Of a stretch of 64,000 nucleotides of DNA, positions 6,414 through 14,480 are shown piece after piece; positions within the stretch are counted from its first letter, which is position 1; each line of letters opens with the position of its first letter. The notes below the pieces were generated by a model. The model was not told the DNA's origin, did no database searches, and was given only the letters and a program-made list of their open reading frames with translations. The stretch is from Saprospiraceae bacterium UBA7687 (GTDB lineage Bacteria > Bacteroidota > Bacteroidia > Chitinophagales > Saprospiraceae). The translations under genes and the position numbers were made by a program. Location: positions 8,229 to 72,228 of the forward strand of contig DLGT01000141.1 of the NCBI GenBank assembly GCA_002482845.1, in the 5' to 3' direction.

Positions 6414-9308
6414 TTAACTTCCCCATATTTCGAGAGTTCCATTACTCCCAACAATTCGTTCTAACATGGGTATTGTAAGTTCATAAACATTATTGTCATT
6501 TCTTGTTTTATCCGATACTTGATTAATTCTAAATCCAGGCTGAACTAAAATTATATTGAATTTATAATCATTTACTCTATAATTTTCGCTTATTGTATCC
6601 AACAAAGGTTGATCGCCAAAAAGGAGTAATGAGTTTTGAATATTTTGAAGCCTGTAGTTAATTCTTTCCATTAAGTTTGGACTTGATATCCAATGAATGC
6701 TTCTCATTGCTTGGGCAAACAATTCATCACAATCAATTTTTCTGCAACCTGGATTATCTTCATGTGAAAACTTACAATGAATAAAATGAATTGTTGAATT
6801 TGAAGATTGAAAATATATTAAATCAGAAACTTCATGTGCTCCATCATCAAGTATCAATAAGTCTCCTTCTTGAAAATTAGGTCGTAGCAACTCTATTGTG
6901 AAGTTTATCACAGGTATATCACCGACAGGATTAGCATTATAGGCCTCATGTCTAATGTCGCATCCATCCCAATTTCCTGTTTTCCATATTTCATTTGGAA
7001 GCGATTCTATAGAGACATTGGGTAATATTTTATTTCTGCCAACAATTATATGTCCATTTGGAATTATAATGGATGGAGGAAATAAATTAAATAACTCTTC
7101 AATATTTTTCTCAATTATGGTATCCTCCCTTTTTTCAGCATATACTTGACAGGTAACCGCATTTTCAATGTTCCAAAGCTTGTCCGATGATAAATCAAAT
7201 TCAAAATTGAAATTATGCTCGCCAATTATAATTATTCCACTTAATAGTGTATTGTCATCGTTTAAAGTTCTACCATAAATTTTAGGCGTAAAATTTCGAA
7301 TAGGATCATTTCCTTCTATGGAGAAAAGTACATTATAAGCCTTGAAAAATAGGTCATCAGGAATAATTGCAATTGGAACTTCTTCTATTGTTGTGGCAGG
7401 CTCTGTAGACGCTAGAAAGGATAATCCTGGCAGATTTGGTAAATTAGGGCCATCAACAATTAAATTTGTTAATTGATTACACCATTCTTGAAATTCCTCA
7501 GCTGTACCTCTTTTCATTGCCCAGACTCTACCTTTTCTGGTTGCAATGCCCCAAGTATTATTATTATCTATTCTTAAAACTGCATGACCAGTTCCAAATA
7601 CTCTACCATCACTTGATCTAATAGCTGCTTGAACTGAAGAGCCTATTACTGTTTTATAGGAAGGATTTGATACGCCCGATGCAGTAGCATTTTTTAATCC
7701 TACCATCAAATAATCGCTTTGTGAAAATTGAGAAAGAGTCTTAAAAATTCGGCCGTGTTGAATGGATCTAATATCCATTGTTATTATACTTTCTTTGAAT
7801 GATTCGAGTGCCAATTCACTAGTGGATAATTCGAAAAGGAGATTATTTTCTTGATTGTGATAATAGATATGAACATCTAAGAACTCTTCTATGAAAATCT
7901 CTCGTGATGCCCATTCTAGAGGTTTATTGTAAGAAGTAATGACTATTAAAGGAGCATTTTCAGACTGCTGCTCAAGATGAACTATTTCAAATTTTGAATC
8001 TTTAGATGTTACTTCACCTCCAAAATTAAAGTTCGCGGGTACCTCATAAATTAGAGCACTGAAATAAACATTCAACTCTGGCATTTGAAAATCCTCTTCT
8101 TCTGCTCTGGAAGATCGAAAATGTCTTGCAAGTAGCATTTGGTCATCAACTATCTGAGGTATTAACCTTCTCCAAGATACATCCGTTTTATATAATCTAT
8201 TTACTTCACCTCTTACCATATCAGTATTAGCGATCAAAATAGCTGGACCTTCTTGGTCCAATGGAACACGTGAAATTCTGCCCAAAAATTGTATAGTGTA
8301 TGGGATTGATCTTGGGGTTGCATGTAATACAGCCACTTTAAGATTTGGAATATCAAGGCCTTCGGAGGCGATTCCTACACAAACCAAGCCATCAATCTCT
8401 CCATTTTTTACTTTATTTACTAATTCTTCATTTACGGCTGGAGACCTTTTGGAATGGATAACATCAACATTAAACCCATTATTATTGTACAATTCAACAA
8501 GTTCCTTGGCATCTTCTATTCTATCTGACCGGATAAGAATAGATGCGTTAGGATTGGTAATTCTTTCGGTGTTGAAAACATTTGTTGCTGTTTCAATGAG
8601 AGCTTCATTTGAATCTGCTGCATAAGCTCCTATTGACTGACCTCTAAATTCGATCGGACGTAGGATTTGAGAATCTAAAGCCTTCTCCAGTGAATAATGG
8701 TAAACCAATTTTGCTCTCATTCTTTTTCTGTCTCGTCTAAATGGTGTGGCAGTAAGAAATATTTTTAATTGATTACTATAAAAGCTATTAATTGATTGCC
8801 ATGTATGTGCTGGCTCATGATGTGCTTCATCCATGAATATCGCATCAATTAAATCCTCTGGAATTGCTTCTAAATTTTGAAAGTAAGGAGAAATGCTATT
8901 TGGATGAGCAACTACAACATCATTCTCTGCAAAAACCTCCTCCCACTCTGCTCTATTGGTTTTCCTACTAGTCACTTCATATACTGAAACGTTGGGTGAT
9001 TCTTGATTTAAGCAACCTCTTGATTTTAAGATTTCTAATGTTCTAAATTGATTACAAATCTGTCTTCTAAGAACTTTTGATGGAACTACAATCAAAATTT
9101 TGCGAAGCTCTAATTCAAAGCATGCTGCCATCATTAGGGCTGTTTTCCCAGAACCTGTTGGCATACTGACTAGAGATGCAACTTGATTTGTGGTAGTGGT
9201 TCTATAACTTTTTAGTGCCCAAATTGCTCCTAATTGACATTCTCTTAATCCATTAGGTGCTTCTGGCTCTAGGTTGAATAAATTTTTATGTTCTATAAAG
9301 TATGGCAA
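6414..9308 (-). CDS. Large SF2 DEAD/DEAH helicase with uncharacterised C-terminal half
   Basis: The 964-residue protein has a ResIII/DEAD-like ATPase core in its first ~400 residues. Walker A is PTGSGKT at 50-56, the Walker B is MDEAH at 159-163, motif III is LTATPFRRD near 188, and the second RecA domain ends with motif VI FLGRISRV near 345. The remaining ~550 residues match nothing I recognise. They are predicted soluble, with many short strands and one Cys/His-containing segment (HCKFSHEDNPGCRKIDCDE). The start is TTG at 9308. An in-frame TAA lies two codons upstream, and the cassette boundary is only about 24 bp away, so the gene fills its cassette. A single large helicase in a mobile cassette suggests a defence role (as for HamB, Druantia or DISARM helicases), but no partner gene is present and this is inference. 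Confidence 0.85.
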   Translation of the reverse strand: MPYFIEHKNLFNLEPEAPNGLRECQLGAIWALKSYRTTTTNQVASLVSMPTGSGKTALMMAACFELELRKILIVVPSKVLRRQICNQFRTLEILKSRGCLNQESPNVSVYEVTSRKTNRAEWEEVFAENDVVVAHPNSISPYFQNLEAIPEDLIDAIFMDEAHHEPAHTWQSINSFYSNQLKIFLTATPFRRDRKRMRAKLVYHYSLEKALDSQILRPIEFRGQSIGAYAADSNEALIETATNVFNTERITNPNASILIRSDRIEDAKELVELYNNNGFNVDVIHSKRSPAVNEELVNKVKNGEIDGLVCVGIASEGLDIPNLKVAVLHATPRSIPYTIQFLGRISRVPLDQEGPAILIANTDMVRGEVNRLYKTDVSWRRLIPQIVDDQMLLARHFRSSRAEEEDFQMPELNVYFSALIYEVPANFNFGGEVTSKDSKFEIVHLEQQSENAPLIVITSYNKPLEWASREIFIEEFLDVHIYYHNQENNLLFELSTSELALESFKESIITMDIRSIQHGRIFKTLSQFSQSDYLMVGLKNATASGVSNPSYKTVIGSSVQAAIRSSDGRVFGTGHAVLRIDNNNTWGIATRKGRVWAMKRGTAEEFQEWCNQLTNLIVDGPNLPNLPGLSFLASTEPATTIEEVPIAIIPDDLFFKAYNVLFSIEGNDPIRNFTPKIYGRTLNDDNTLLSGIIIIGEHNFNFEFDLSSDKLWNIENAVTCQVYAEKREDTIIEKNIEELFNLFPPSIIIPNGHIIVGRNKILPNVSIESLPNEIWKTGNWDGCDIRHEAYNANPVGDIPVINFTIELLRPNFQEGDLLILDDGAHEVSDLIYFQSSNSTIHFIHCKFSHEDNPGCRKIDCDELFAQAMRSIHWISSPNLMERINYRLQNIQNSLLLFGDQPLLDTISENYRVNDYKFNIILVQPGFRINQVSDKTRNDNNVYELTIPMLERIVGSNGTLEIWGS

Positions 9309-9326
9309 TTCTTATTTTTTAATTGG

Positions 9327-9457
9327 CTGTAACGTTTTCGGCTATGAGTAGTTGCGTGGTTTAGCGATTAACTTTGCAAGTACACACCAAACTGATAATC
9401 CGCGAGGATTTTCAGAAGTAGGCGAGAACAAGCAATTACTTATAGCCATTGTTGGCA
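9327..9457 (-). other. attC-like recombination site D
   Basis: The site is 131 bp. Outer boxes are CTGTAAC at 9327-9333 and GTTGGCA at 9451-9457. The inner arms GGCTATgAGTA (9340-9350) and TACTTATAGCC (9437-9447) pair with one bulge. The left spacer GTTTTC is longer than the right spacer (AAT on the minus strand), giving the same polarity as the other three sites. The long central loop has no obvious gene. Confidence 0.75.
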
Positions 9458-9461
9458 ATAG

Positions 9462-9920
9462 TTATTTTAATAGAAATTCTAAAATTGTTGGTGGTGCTAA
9501 AGTCACACCAGTAAAATATGTTATTTTGTCTGATATAGAAGGTTTTTCATTTGAATATTTATACCAATAATATATAATTCCAAAACAAAGTCCCACTATT
9601 AAGGAAGTAACCTGTAGTCCTTTCTTTAATGACTCAGGCTCCAATGCCCAATAAATAATTATTGCAGGGATAGTCCACACAACAACTAGAATCCCAAATA
9701 TTCCTAATAATGGACCATAAGGTTTTGGTTCTGGTGGGTCCGCATAACCACCGGGTACACCAATGCCCCAAAAAACTAAAAATACTCCAAAAAGCAAACT
9801 CAATATTATAGTCCACCAATGATTTGTTGTTATTGTTGAAATTAATAAAAATGCTAAATAAAGAATCACAGGAATTAGAAGACCTTCCAAAAACAATTTC
9901 AAAAAACGGACTATTTTCAT
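9462..9920 (-). CDS. Small multi-pass membrane protein, first cassette of the array
   Basis: The 152-residue product has four to five hydrophobic segments. The first is at about residues 10-30, with others at 35-55, 70-92 and 103-122, and a Pro/Gly-rich loop (GGYADPPEPKPYGP) lies between the second and third. No family is recognised. The start is ATG at 9920, 23 bp from the attI-like junction, and the stop lies a few bases before attC site D, so it is a compact one-gene cassette of about 611 bp. It would be the cassette most likely to be expressed if the promoter lies upstream of the attI-like site. Function unknown. Confidence 0.65.
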   Translation of the reverse strand: MKIVRFLKLFLEGLLIPVILYLAFLLISTITTNHWWTIILSLLFGVFLVFWGIGVPGGYADPPEPKPYGPLLGIFGILVVVWTIPAIIIYWALEPESLKKGLQVTSLIVGLCFGIIYYWYKYSNEKPSISDKITYFTGVTLAPPTILEFLLK

Positions 9921-9936
9921 AAGTGCATTAAAATTA

Positions 9937-9960
9937 TTGCCAACTTGTTAATAGACGAAC
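9937..9960 (-). other. attI-like junction
   Basis: On the minus strand the junction reads TTAACAAG|TTGGCAATAA, close in form to an attI core (ACAAAG|TTAGGC in class 1). The bases after the crossover (TTGGCAATA) are the complement of the box that begins site D. Unlike sites A-D, no complementary arm can be found within about 150 bp upstream, which is why I call it attI-like. The rest of 9961-10230 has no recognisable gene. Confidence 0.5.
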
Positions 9961-10230
9961 AAAAAATCTAGCGACCTTCGGTTTTTTCAGTATAATCGTA
10001 TCCAATGTTGAAAAAGTTTCTAAAGTCATATTGATATCTCTATTTGCCAGTACAAATCTATATCATCTTTCTCAATTGTCCAAATTATTTTTTACATTGG
10101 TAGGCAGGTCTCAATGTCTCGCTCCATAGAAAAGAGTATTTCTAAATTTATTTGTTACCGATGTTGCCAATATTGCTAATAAAATTTTGATCTTGTCTTC
10201 ATCCATCCTTATTTACACAATTTAATTATT

Positions 10231-12077
10231 TTATCCGTTTTTATCATTTTCGTTTTTGTTTCTCATCAATTTGTCCAGTGGACTTTCGAGTTTTGATAAG
10301 CTGTGATTAGTCACATGGGTGTAAATCAAGGTCGTCTTAATGTCAGAGTGCCCGAGCAGTTCCTGTATATACCTCACATCAGTACCGCCATCCATGAGAT
10401 GCGTTGCGAAGCAATGACGCATGGTATGTGCGGTTGCCTTTTTATTAATGGCCGCTTTTTTTACCGCTTTTTTTACCACTTTTGTATGGATCTATCTGAG
10501 TAAGGCAGCTTTTTGTCTTGTCCTTCAAATAGCCAATAGATGGGCTTATAGGTGTCAAAATACAACTTCAATAGCTCCTTGAGTATCCCACTGAATGGTA
10601 CAACTCTATCTTTGCTCCCCTTGCCATTTTTTATAAAAATCTGGTTTCTTTCCCACCACATATCTTCTACCCTGAGGTTGAGTATTTCTCCCAGTCTTAT
10701 GCCCGAACTATAGAAGGTGTACAATATCGTCGTATGTTTGAGATTGTCTAAGGCTCTTAATATTCTATCTACCTCCCCCAAACTAAGTATGGTAGGCAGA
10801 CTATCATCTTTTTTGGGTCTCTTAGCTTCTTTTACCACTTTTTCGTTTTTTCGAAGTACATCTCTGTAGTAGAATATGATTGCATTGTAGGCATTATGCA
10901 AAAAACCATCCGATACCTTTTGACTTGATATCATAGACATATACTTGTCTATATCTTTGCTAGTCAAATCTTCGATAGCGTCGATACCAACGTGCTTCAC
11001 AAATTTGATAAATGGGCCAAGATAGGTAGTCATCGTCTTTTTGCTTCTTTTGAATGCTATAAGTGTATCTAAGTATCTTCCTACTATCGGTTTCAGTTCC
11101 GTTTCAGTTTTAAGAAGATATCTACTCTTGAACTGTCCATAACTCTCTTCCTTTTTGTGATAATCAAAGCCTTCTTGGGGCAATCTATTTATGACGGTGG
11201 CGCCGTCCTTGGTGTAGTCAGCTATGAGTAAATCTATGATGACCTGATCATTGGGTATTGTCCATCTTTTTTCGTCTTTCTGATAGCACCTGTCAGTCGT
11301 CCTTTTTATGATATTGGTATTGGCTTTGTGGCCCGCGATTTCCACTATGACTATTTCTGTCATTTCAGGAGTACGATAAAGCGTTACCCAATATGGGCAT
11401 TCTACGTTTAAGATGAGCGTATTTATTTTGTCATATGTGTGATGATCCCAAAACTCATATTTATTTTGTAAGGCAGAGACATTGTCTGATGTTGCCTTTA
11501 CGATCCACTTCTTGATTTTACTTTGCCAATATCCTTTTAGACCTTTTAGATATCTTATGTCATCATCATTGTAATAGATCGTGATATAAAAATTTCCACC
11601 ACTGTACTGTATAGATCTGCCACCCTTTGCTGAGTGTATGTCAGTACCCTTACTATCACCATGCGTAGGATGTACTGAATGCGCAACGTGATTTGTTGTT
11701 ATGCTGGCAATGTCGCTCTCGATGGGTGAGGAAGCGGTCCCAGGTTGATCTGTTTGGTTTGATTGGATTTTTTGTGTTATCTCGTAAGAATCGAGTTTTG
11801 ATTTTAGATGATGGGATTTTTGCCCACTGCTTTCGTTTATGATATTACTATCATTTAGAGTATAATTTAAGTCTAAAGCTATGAATTCTGCCCAAGCTTC
11901 TTTATTGTATGGAATATACCAAGATCCTAGGGTCTTGCTGTAGCGAAGGGTAGGTATGGTTTTGAGTGATCGGAGTAGTGCGTAATCTCGATCAAACGAA
12001 CACAAAATCACAGTCTGTCCGTGATGGACGCCTTTAGAAATATGGATTGTAGGGGTGTTTTTCAACTTATTTGTCAT
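10231..12077 (-). pseudogene. Tyrosine recombinase with repeated N-terminal region, broken by a frameshift
   Basis: Two adjoining minus-strand frames encode one recombinase. The first (12077-10473) has the N-terminal region, a SAM-like domain, the box-I arginine in SSGIRLGEILNL and GKGSKDRVVPF. It stops just after RSIQKW. The second (10479-10231) continues with VKKAVKKAAINKKATAHTMR, then HCFATHLM, LGHSDIKTTLIYTHV and SPLDKL. One extra A in the CAAAAG run near 10480 would restore a full protein of about 615 residues, so this is a natural mutation, a slippage site or an assembly error. The N-terminal ~200 residues hold three short repeats, each with a Trp core (GSWYIP, KKWIVK, KRWTIP), faintly like HARP-type DNA-binding modules. 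No IntI-type insertion is seen before HTMRH. I prefer the ATG at 12077 to the TTG at 12119. It is the only recombinase beside the attI-like end, in the same orientation as the cassettes. Confidence 0.75.
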
Positions 12078-12159
12078 CGATAAAAAAATATTTGGACAAA
12101 TATATTGACATAAAACCAAACTTAATACATTGAGTGCTAGAATTATATGTTAAATAACG

Positions 12160-12197
12160 GATCTTAACCGTTAAAAACGAATTTAACGGTTAAGATC
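12160..12197. promoter_or_regulatory. Perfect 16-bp inverted repeat between divergent genes
   Basis: GATCTTAACCGTTAAA (12160-12175) and its exact complement (12182-12197) flank a 6-nt loop, AACGAA. The repeat lies about 80 bp from each divergent gene: the recombinase (minus) and the zinc-ribbon protein (plus). A possible -7 box TATATTTG follows at about 12219. An operator for a dimeric regulator, or a plus-strand hairpin followed by TTTTA, are both possible. Confidence 0.55.
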
Positions 12198-12276
12198 TTT
12201 TATTTGATTGGAAAACTTATATTTGCATCTGATCTTACCATTATCTTTTTAACTAATTTTTCTAGCTAAATCTGTT

Positions 12277-12645
12277 ATGGACATAAGAAAATGCAAAATG
12301 TGTAAAACCGAAGTCAGTGGTCGAAGGGACAAAATATTCTGTAGCGTGAGATGCAAATCAGATTACCATGAAAAACTAAGCAAAGTGACACTCACAGCAA
12401 CTGAACGTATCGACAAGATTTTGCATCGAAACAGATCAATACTGCTAGAACTAATGGGCAAGAATGGAATTCAAAAGAAAATACCCAAAATAGAACTCGA
12501 CAAAAAGAAGTTTAATTGGACATACATCACACACTATCATGTCAATAACCAAGGTAAGGAAGTACGGTATCTCTATGACTTTTCATACATCATTTTTTCA
12601 GACCAAGAAGTATTGTTAAAAAGGGTAGGAGGTAATAAAAACTAA
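12277..12645 (+). CDS. Small zinc-ribbon protein, uncharacterised
   Basis: The 122-residue protein begins with four cysteines in the pattern C-x2-C ... C-x3-C (CKMCKTEVSGRRDKIFCSVR then CKSDYH). This fits a short treble-clef or zinc-ribbon of the DUF2116 kind. A basic helical middle (about 35-75) and a more hydrophobic C terminus with aromatics follow. It is divergent from the frameshifted recombinase, and the perfect inverted repeat lies between the two starts, so the pair may share regulation. A nucleic-acid-binding role is a guess from the zinc ligands and the basic composition. Confidence 0.7.
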   Translation: MDIRKCKMCKTEVSGRRDKIFCSVRCKSDYHEKLSKVTLTATERIDKILHRNRSILLELMGKNGIQKKIPKIELDKKKFNWTYITHYHVNNQGKEVRYLYDFSYIIFSDQEVLLKRVGGNKN

Positions 12646-12728
12646 TTTATAATTTTCTCCCACTCTCAACATCAAACTTATTTGGTTTAAGGTTAAATGT
12701 ATAATATTAAATGGATTTACTCTATCTC

Positions 12729-12872
12729 TTAATCTAAACCTTAGCCTTAACCTTAGCCTTAACCTCAACCTTAACATCAACCTCAACCTCAACCTTAACC
12801 TCAACCTTAGCCTTAATCTTAATCTTAACCTTAACCTTAACCTTAACCTTAACCTTAGCCTTAACCTTAATC
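12729..12872. repeat. Telomere-like hexamer tandem array (CTTAAC type)
   Basis: About 24 units of a degenerate hexamer follow one another with almost no phase loss. The variants are CCTTAA, CCTTAG, CCTCAA and TCTTAA. Frames through it give artificial Leu-Arg repeats, so I do not call it coding. A shorter array of the same hexamer in the opposite orientation lies at 29603-29666. Confidence 0.9.
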
Positions 12873-13311
12873 TTTCCTCATGGCTTCGCCGACAATAGGT
12901 CGCAGTTTCCTATTGCAATTAATTTTGTAGCACATGCCATATTTCAGCGATGGACAAATATTTGTCTGCTCATTTGTTTATGGCGAAATATCATACCGAA
13001 AGTATGAAGAAGTTGTGCTTCAATGTGTCAAATATACAGTAAAATATGAATGGTTGTGTGGTTTTAATCGGTATTTTTTTGATCACTTTTATTGAAAAGA
13101 ATTCCTAGATTAGAATAAGTTTGGCTTTTATAGAAGGAAATATTGACCCAATAGTTGGGGTGTATTCCATTTTTACAGAGAATCTAATTTAAAATTCATT
13201 TTGAATCCTTTAAGGTCAGGGTAAAACAAAAGGGTTTTTATACAAAGAACCTACGTTTGTATGTTTTGTTTGTAAATAGCTTACCTATCTTTAATTTTGT
13301 CAGTGTATGTT
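12873..13311. other. Gene-free AT-rich spacer
   Basis: No gene is visible. One perfect palindrome, GACAAATATTTGTC, lies at 12953-12966. A related half-site (GGACAAATAT) occurs at about 12090 in front of the recombinase. Nothing else stands out before the 21-bp array begins. Confidence 0.4.
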
Positions 13312-13836
13312 GGTCCGATTAGCTTGTAACATCTACGCATTACTTTGTAATCAGTTAGCGTTTGTTTGCAACACTTGAGTGTTCTAAAGATTCACTAAGA
13401 TGTTATTTAGTGATGCTTGAATGTTGGAAAGAAACGTTTAAGCGTTTGTTAATTTGTTTTAAGTGTTGCAAAGAAACGTGATAGTGCTAGCTTGCACCAC
13501 TTAAGTGTTACAAAGAAACCTTTGCGTGTTTCTTTGTAACACTTGGATGTTATCTTGTAACCTTTAAGCAAAATCTCTTAATCCAGATGGATACTTTATA
13601 AATTGATGTAAATATTTTCTGAATCCATGTGGATTCAGAAAATATTCATGTGGATATAGAAATTATTTATGTAGATTCAGAAAGTATTGATGTGAATACC
13701 TAAAATATCCATTTGGATGTTTAAAATATTCAGTTAGATATTTAGTATTTTCATTTGAATATTTAATATATGGACTTGGATATTTAATAAATGTAGGTGA
13801 ATTCATGATATATTGATGTTTATTTCTAAAATATTG
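13312..13836. repeat. Strictly phased 21-bp degenerate repeat array
   Basis: Cutting the sequence every 21 bases from 13312 gives 25 units that align end to end with no insertion or deletion. The first ~12 units are of a GTGTT...AACAC type (for example TTAAGTGTTACAAAG at 13501, or TTGCGTGTTTCTTTGTAACA at 13522). The later ~12 grade into an AT-rich ATGTGGAT...AAAATATTC type (13627, 13648, 13711). All six frames carry stops, so it is not an intact gene. In plus frame 1 several units read as heptads such as LSVTKKP or LSVAKKR between stops. Each unit is quasi-palindromic, and neighbouring units can carry the core in opposite orientation. The last unit is followed by about 190 bp of very AT-rich DNA and then the gene at 14027. 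Confidence 0.9.
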
Positions 13837-14026
13837 ACTTTAATAATGAAAATTTTAGAAAATGAAAATACAATAATATTTTATCATTTTAGTCGTTATA
13901 AACTGTCAATATTGGCTAATACAAATATAAAGCTTTATTTTTTAATAATGGACTATTTTTTATCATTTTGATTAAATTTTTTCCAAAAACTTTATTGAAA
14001 TTTACATAATAAATAAAATCAAATTT

Positions 14027-14410
14027 ATGAAGAACATGGACCCAAGGCTTCTGAAGGAGTGCAAAAACAAACTTATTATTATCAAATCAATTGAAGAAAA
14101 ATCAGAACAGTCTGATATGCAGATTTATAGAGAGTTTATAGAAACAGTAGATAATTATGCAAATCTTACATCAGAATATAACCGAGCACTGATCTTGGCA
14201 GAGCGGATTCGAATAAGTCTTAGAGACTACGAACCTAAGGTAAAAGATATCAAAGAGCGTACTCGAGGGGCACTGATGCTACATTTTGGCAAAAAGTCAA
14301 ATCAATACTTGAGTTATATGCGTTCATCTGAATATGCCAAACTTTTGGCTAAAGAAAGAAGGGATGAGAAAAAGCTAAAAAAAGATACAGAAGGGCAAAA
14401 TCCGCAGTAG
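14027..14410 (+). CDS. Uncharacterised helical basic protein beside the 21-bp array
   Basis: The 127-residue product looks almost entirely helical, highly charged and without a signal peptide or membrane segment. It has a central stretch LAERIRISLRDYEPKVKDIK, a short GALMLHFGKKSNQYLSYM segment and a Lys/Glu-rich tail. I recognise no family. It is the first gene after the 21-bp array, starting about 190 bp from its end, and a terminator-like hairpin follows 10 bp after the stop, so it is a stand-alone transcription unit. Its position makes it the natural candidate partner of the array, but nothing in the sequence proves this. Confidence 0.65.
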   Translation: MKNMDPRLLKECKNKLIIIKSIEEKSEQSDMQIYREFIETVDNYANLTSEYNRALILAERIRISLRDYEPKVKDIKERTRGALMLHFGKKSNQYLSYMRSSEYAKLLAKERRDEKKLKKDTEGQNPQ

Positions 14411-14420
14411 TCTTTCCAAA

Positions 14421-14465
14421 AAAACAAGCCGCATATCAGATGGACTAATATACGGCTTTGTGTTT
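14421..14465 (+). terminator. Terminator-like hairpin after the helical protein gene
   Basis: Arms AAAACAAGCCGcATAT and ATATaCGGCTTTGTGTTTT pair with one mismatch and end in a T-rich tail. It lies 10 bp after the stop codon of the 14027-14410 gene. Confidence 0.65.
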
Positions 14466-14480
14466 TATCTATAAAATGCA

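Noticed and set aside
9352..9570. Plus-strand 72-codon frame
   Set aside because: It covers the attC-like site D and the end of the membrane-protein cassette. It opens inside the hairpin loop and shows no protein-like features.
9944..10100. A fifth attC hairpin upstream of the membrane-protein cassette
   Set aside because: Only one box is present. No complementary inner arms were found within about 150 bp, so it is treated as attI-like.
10231..12077. Recombinase as a classical IntI integron integrase
   Set aside because: The IntI-specific insertion between the GKGSKDR and HxxR boxes is not visible, so I do not use the intI name.
12616..12804. Minus-strand frame encoding Leu-Arg repeats
   Set aside because: It is only a translation of the hexamer array and has no non-repetitive core.
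12729..12872. Hexamer array as a true telomere
   Set aside because: It is internal, flanked by ordinary genes on both sides, and a second copy lies 17 kb away in the opposite orientation.
13312..13836. 21-bp array considered as a CRISPR array
   Set aside because: There are no alternating constant repeats and variable spacers. All bases belong to one diverging 21-bp unit, and no cas gene is present.
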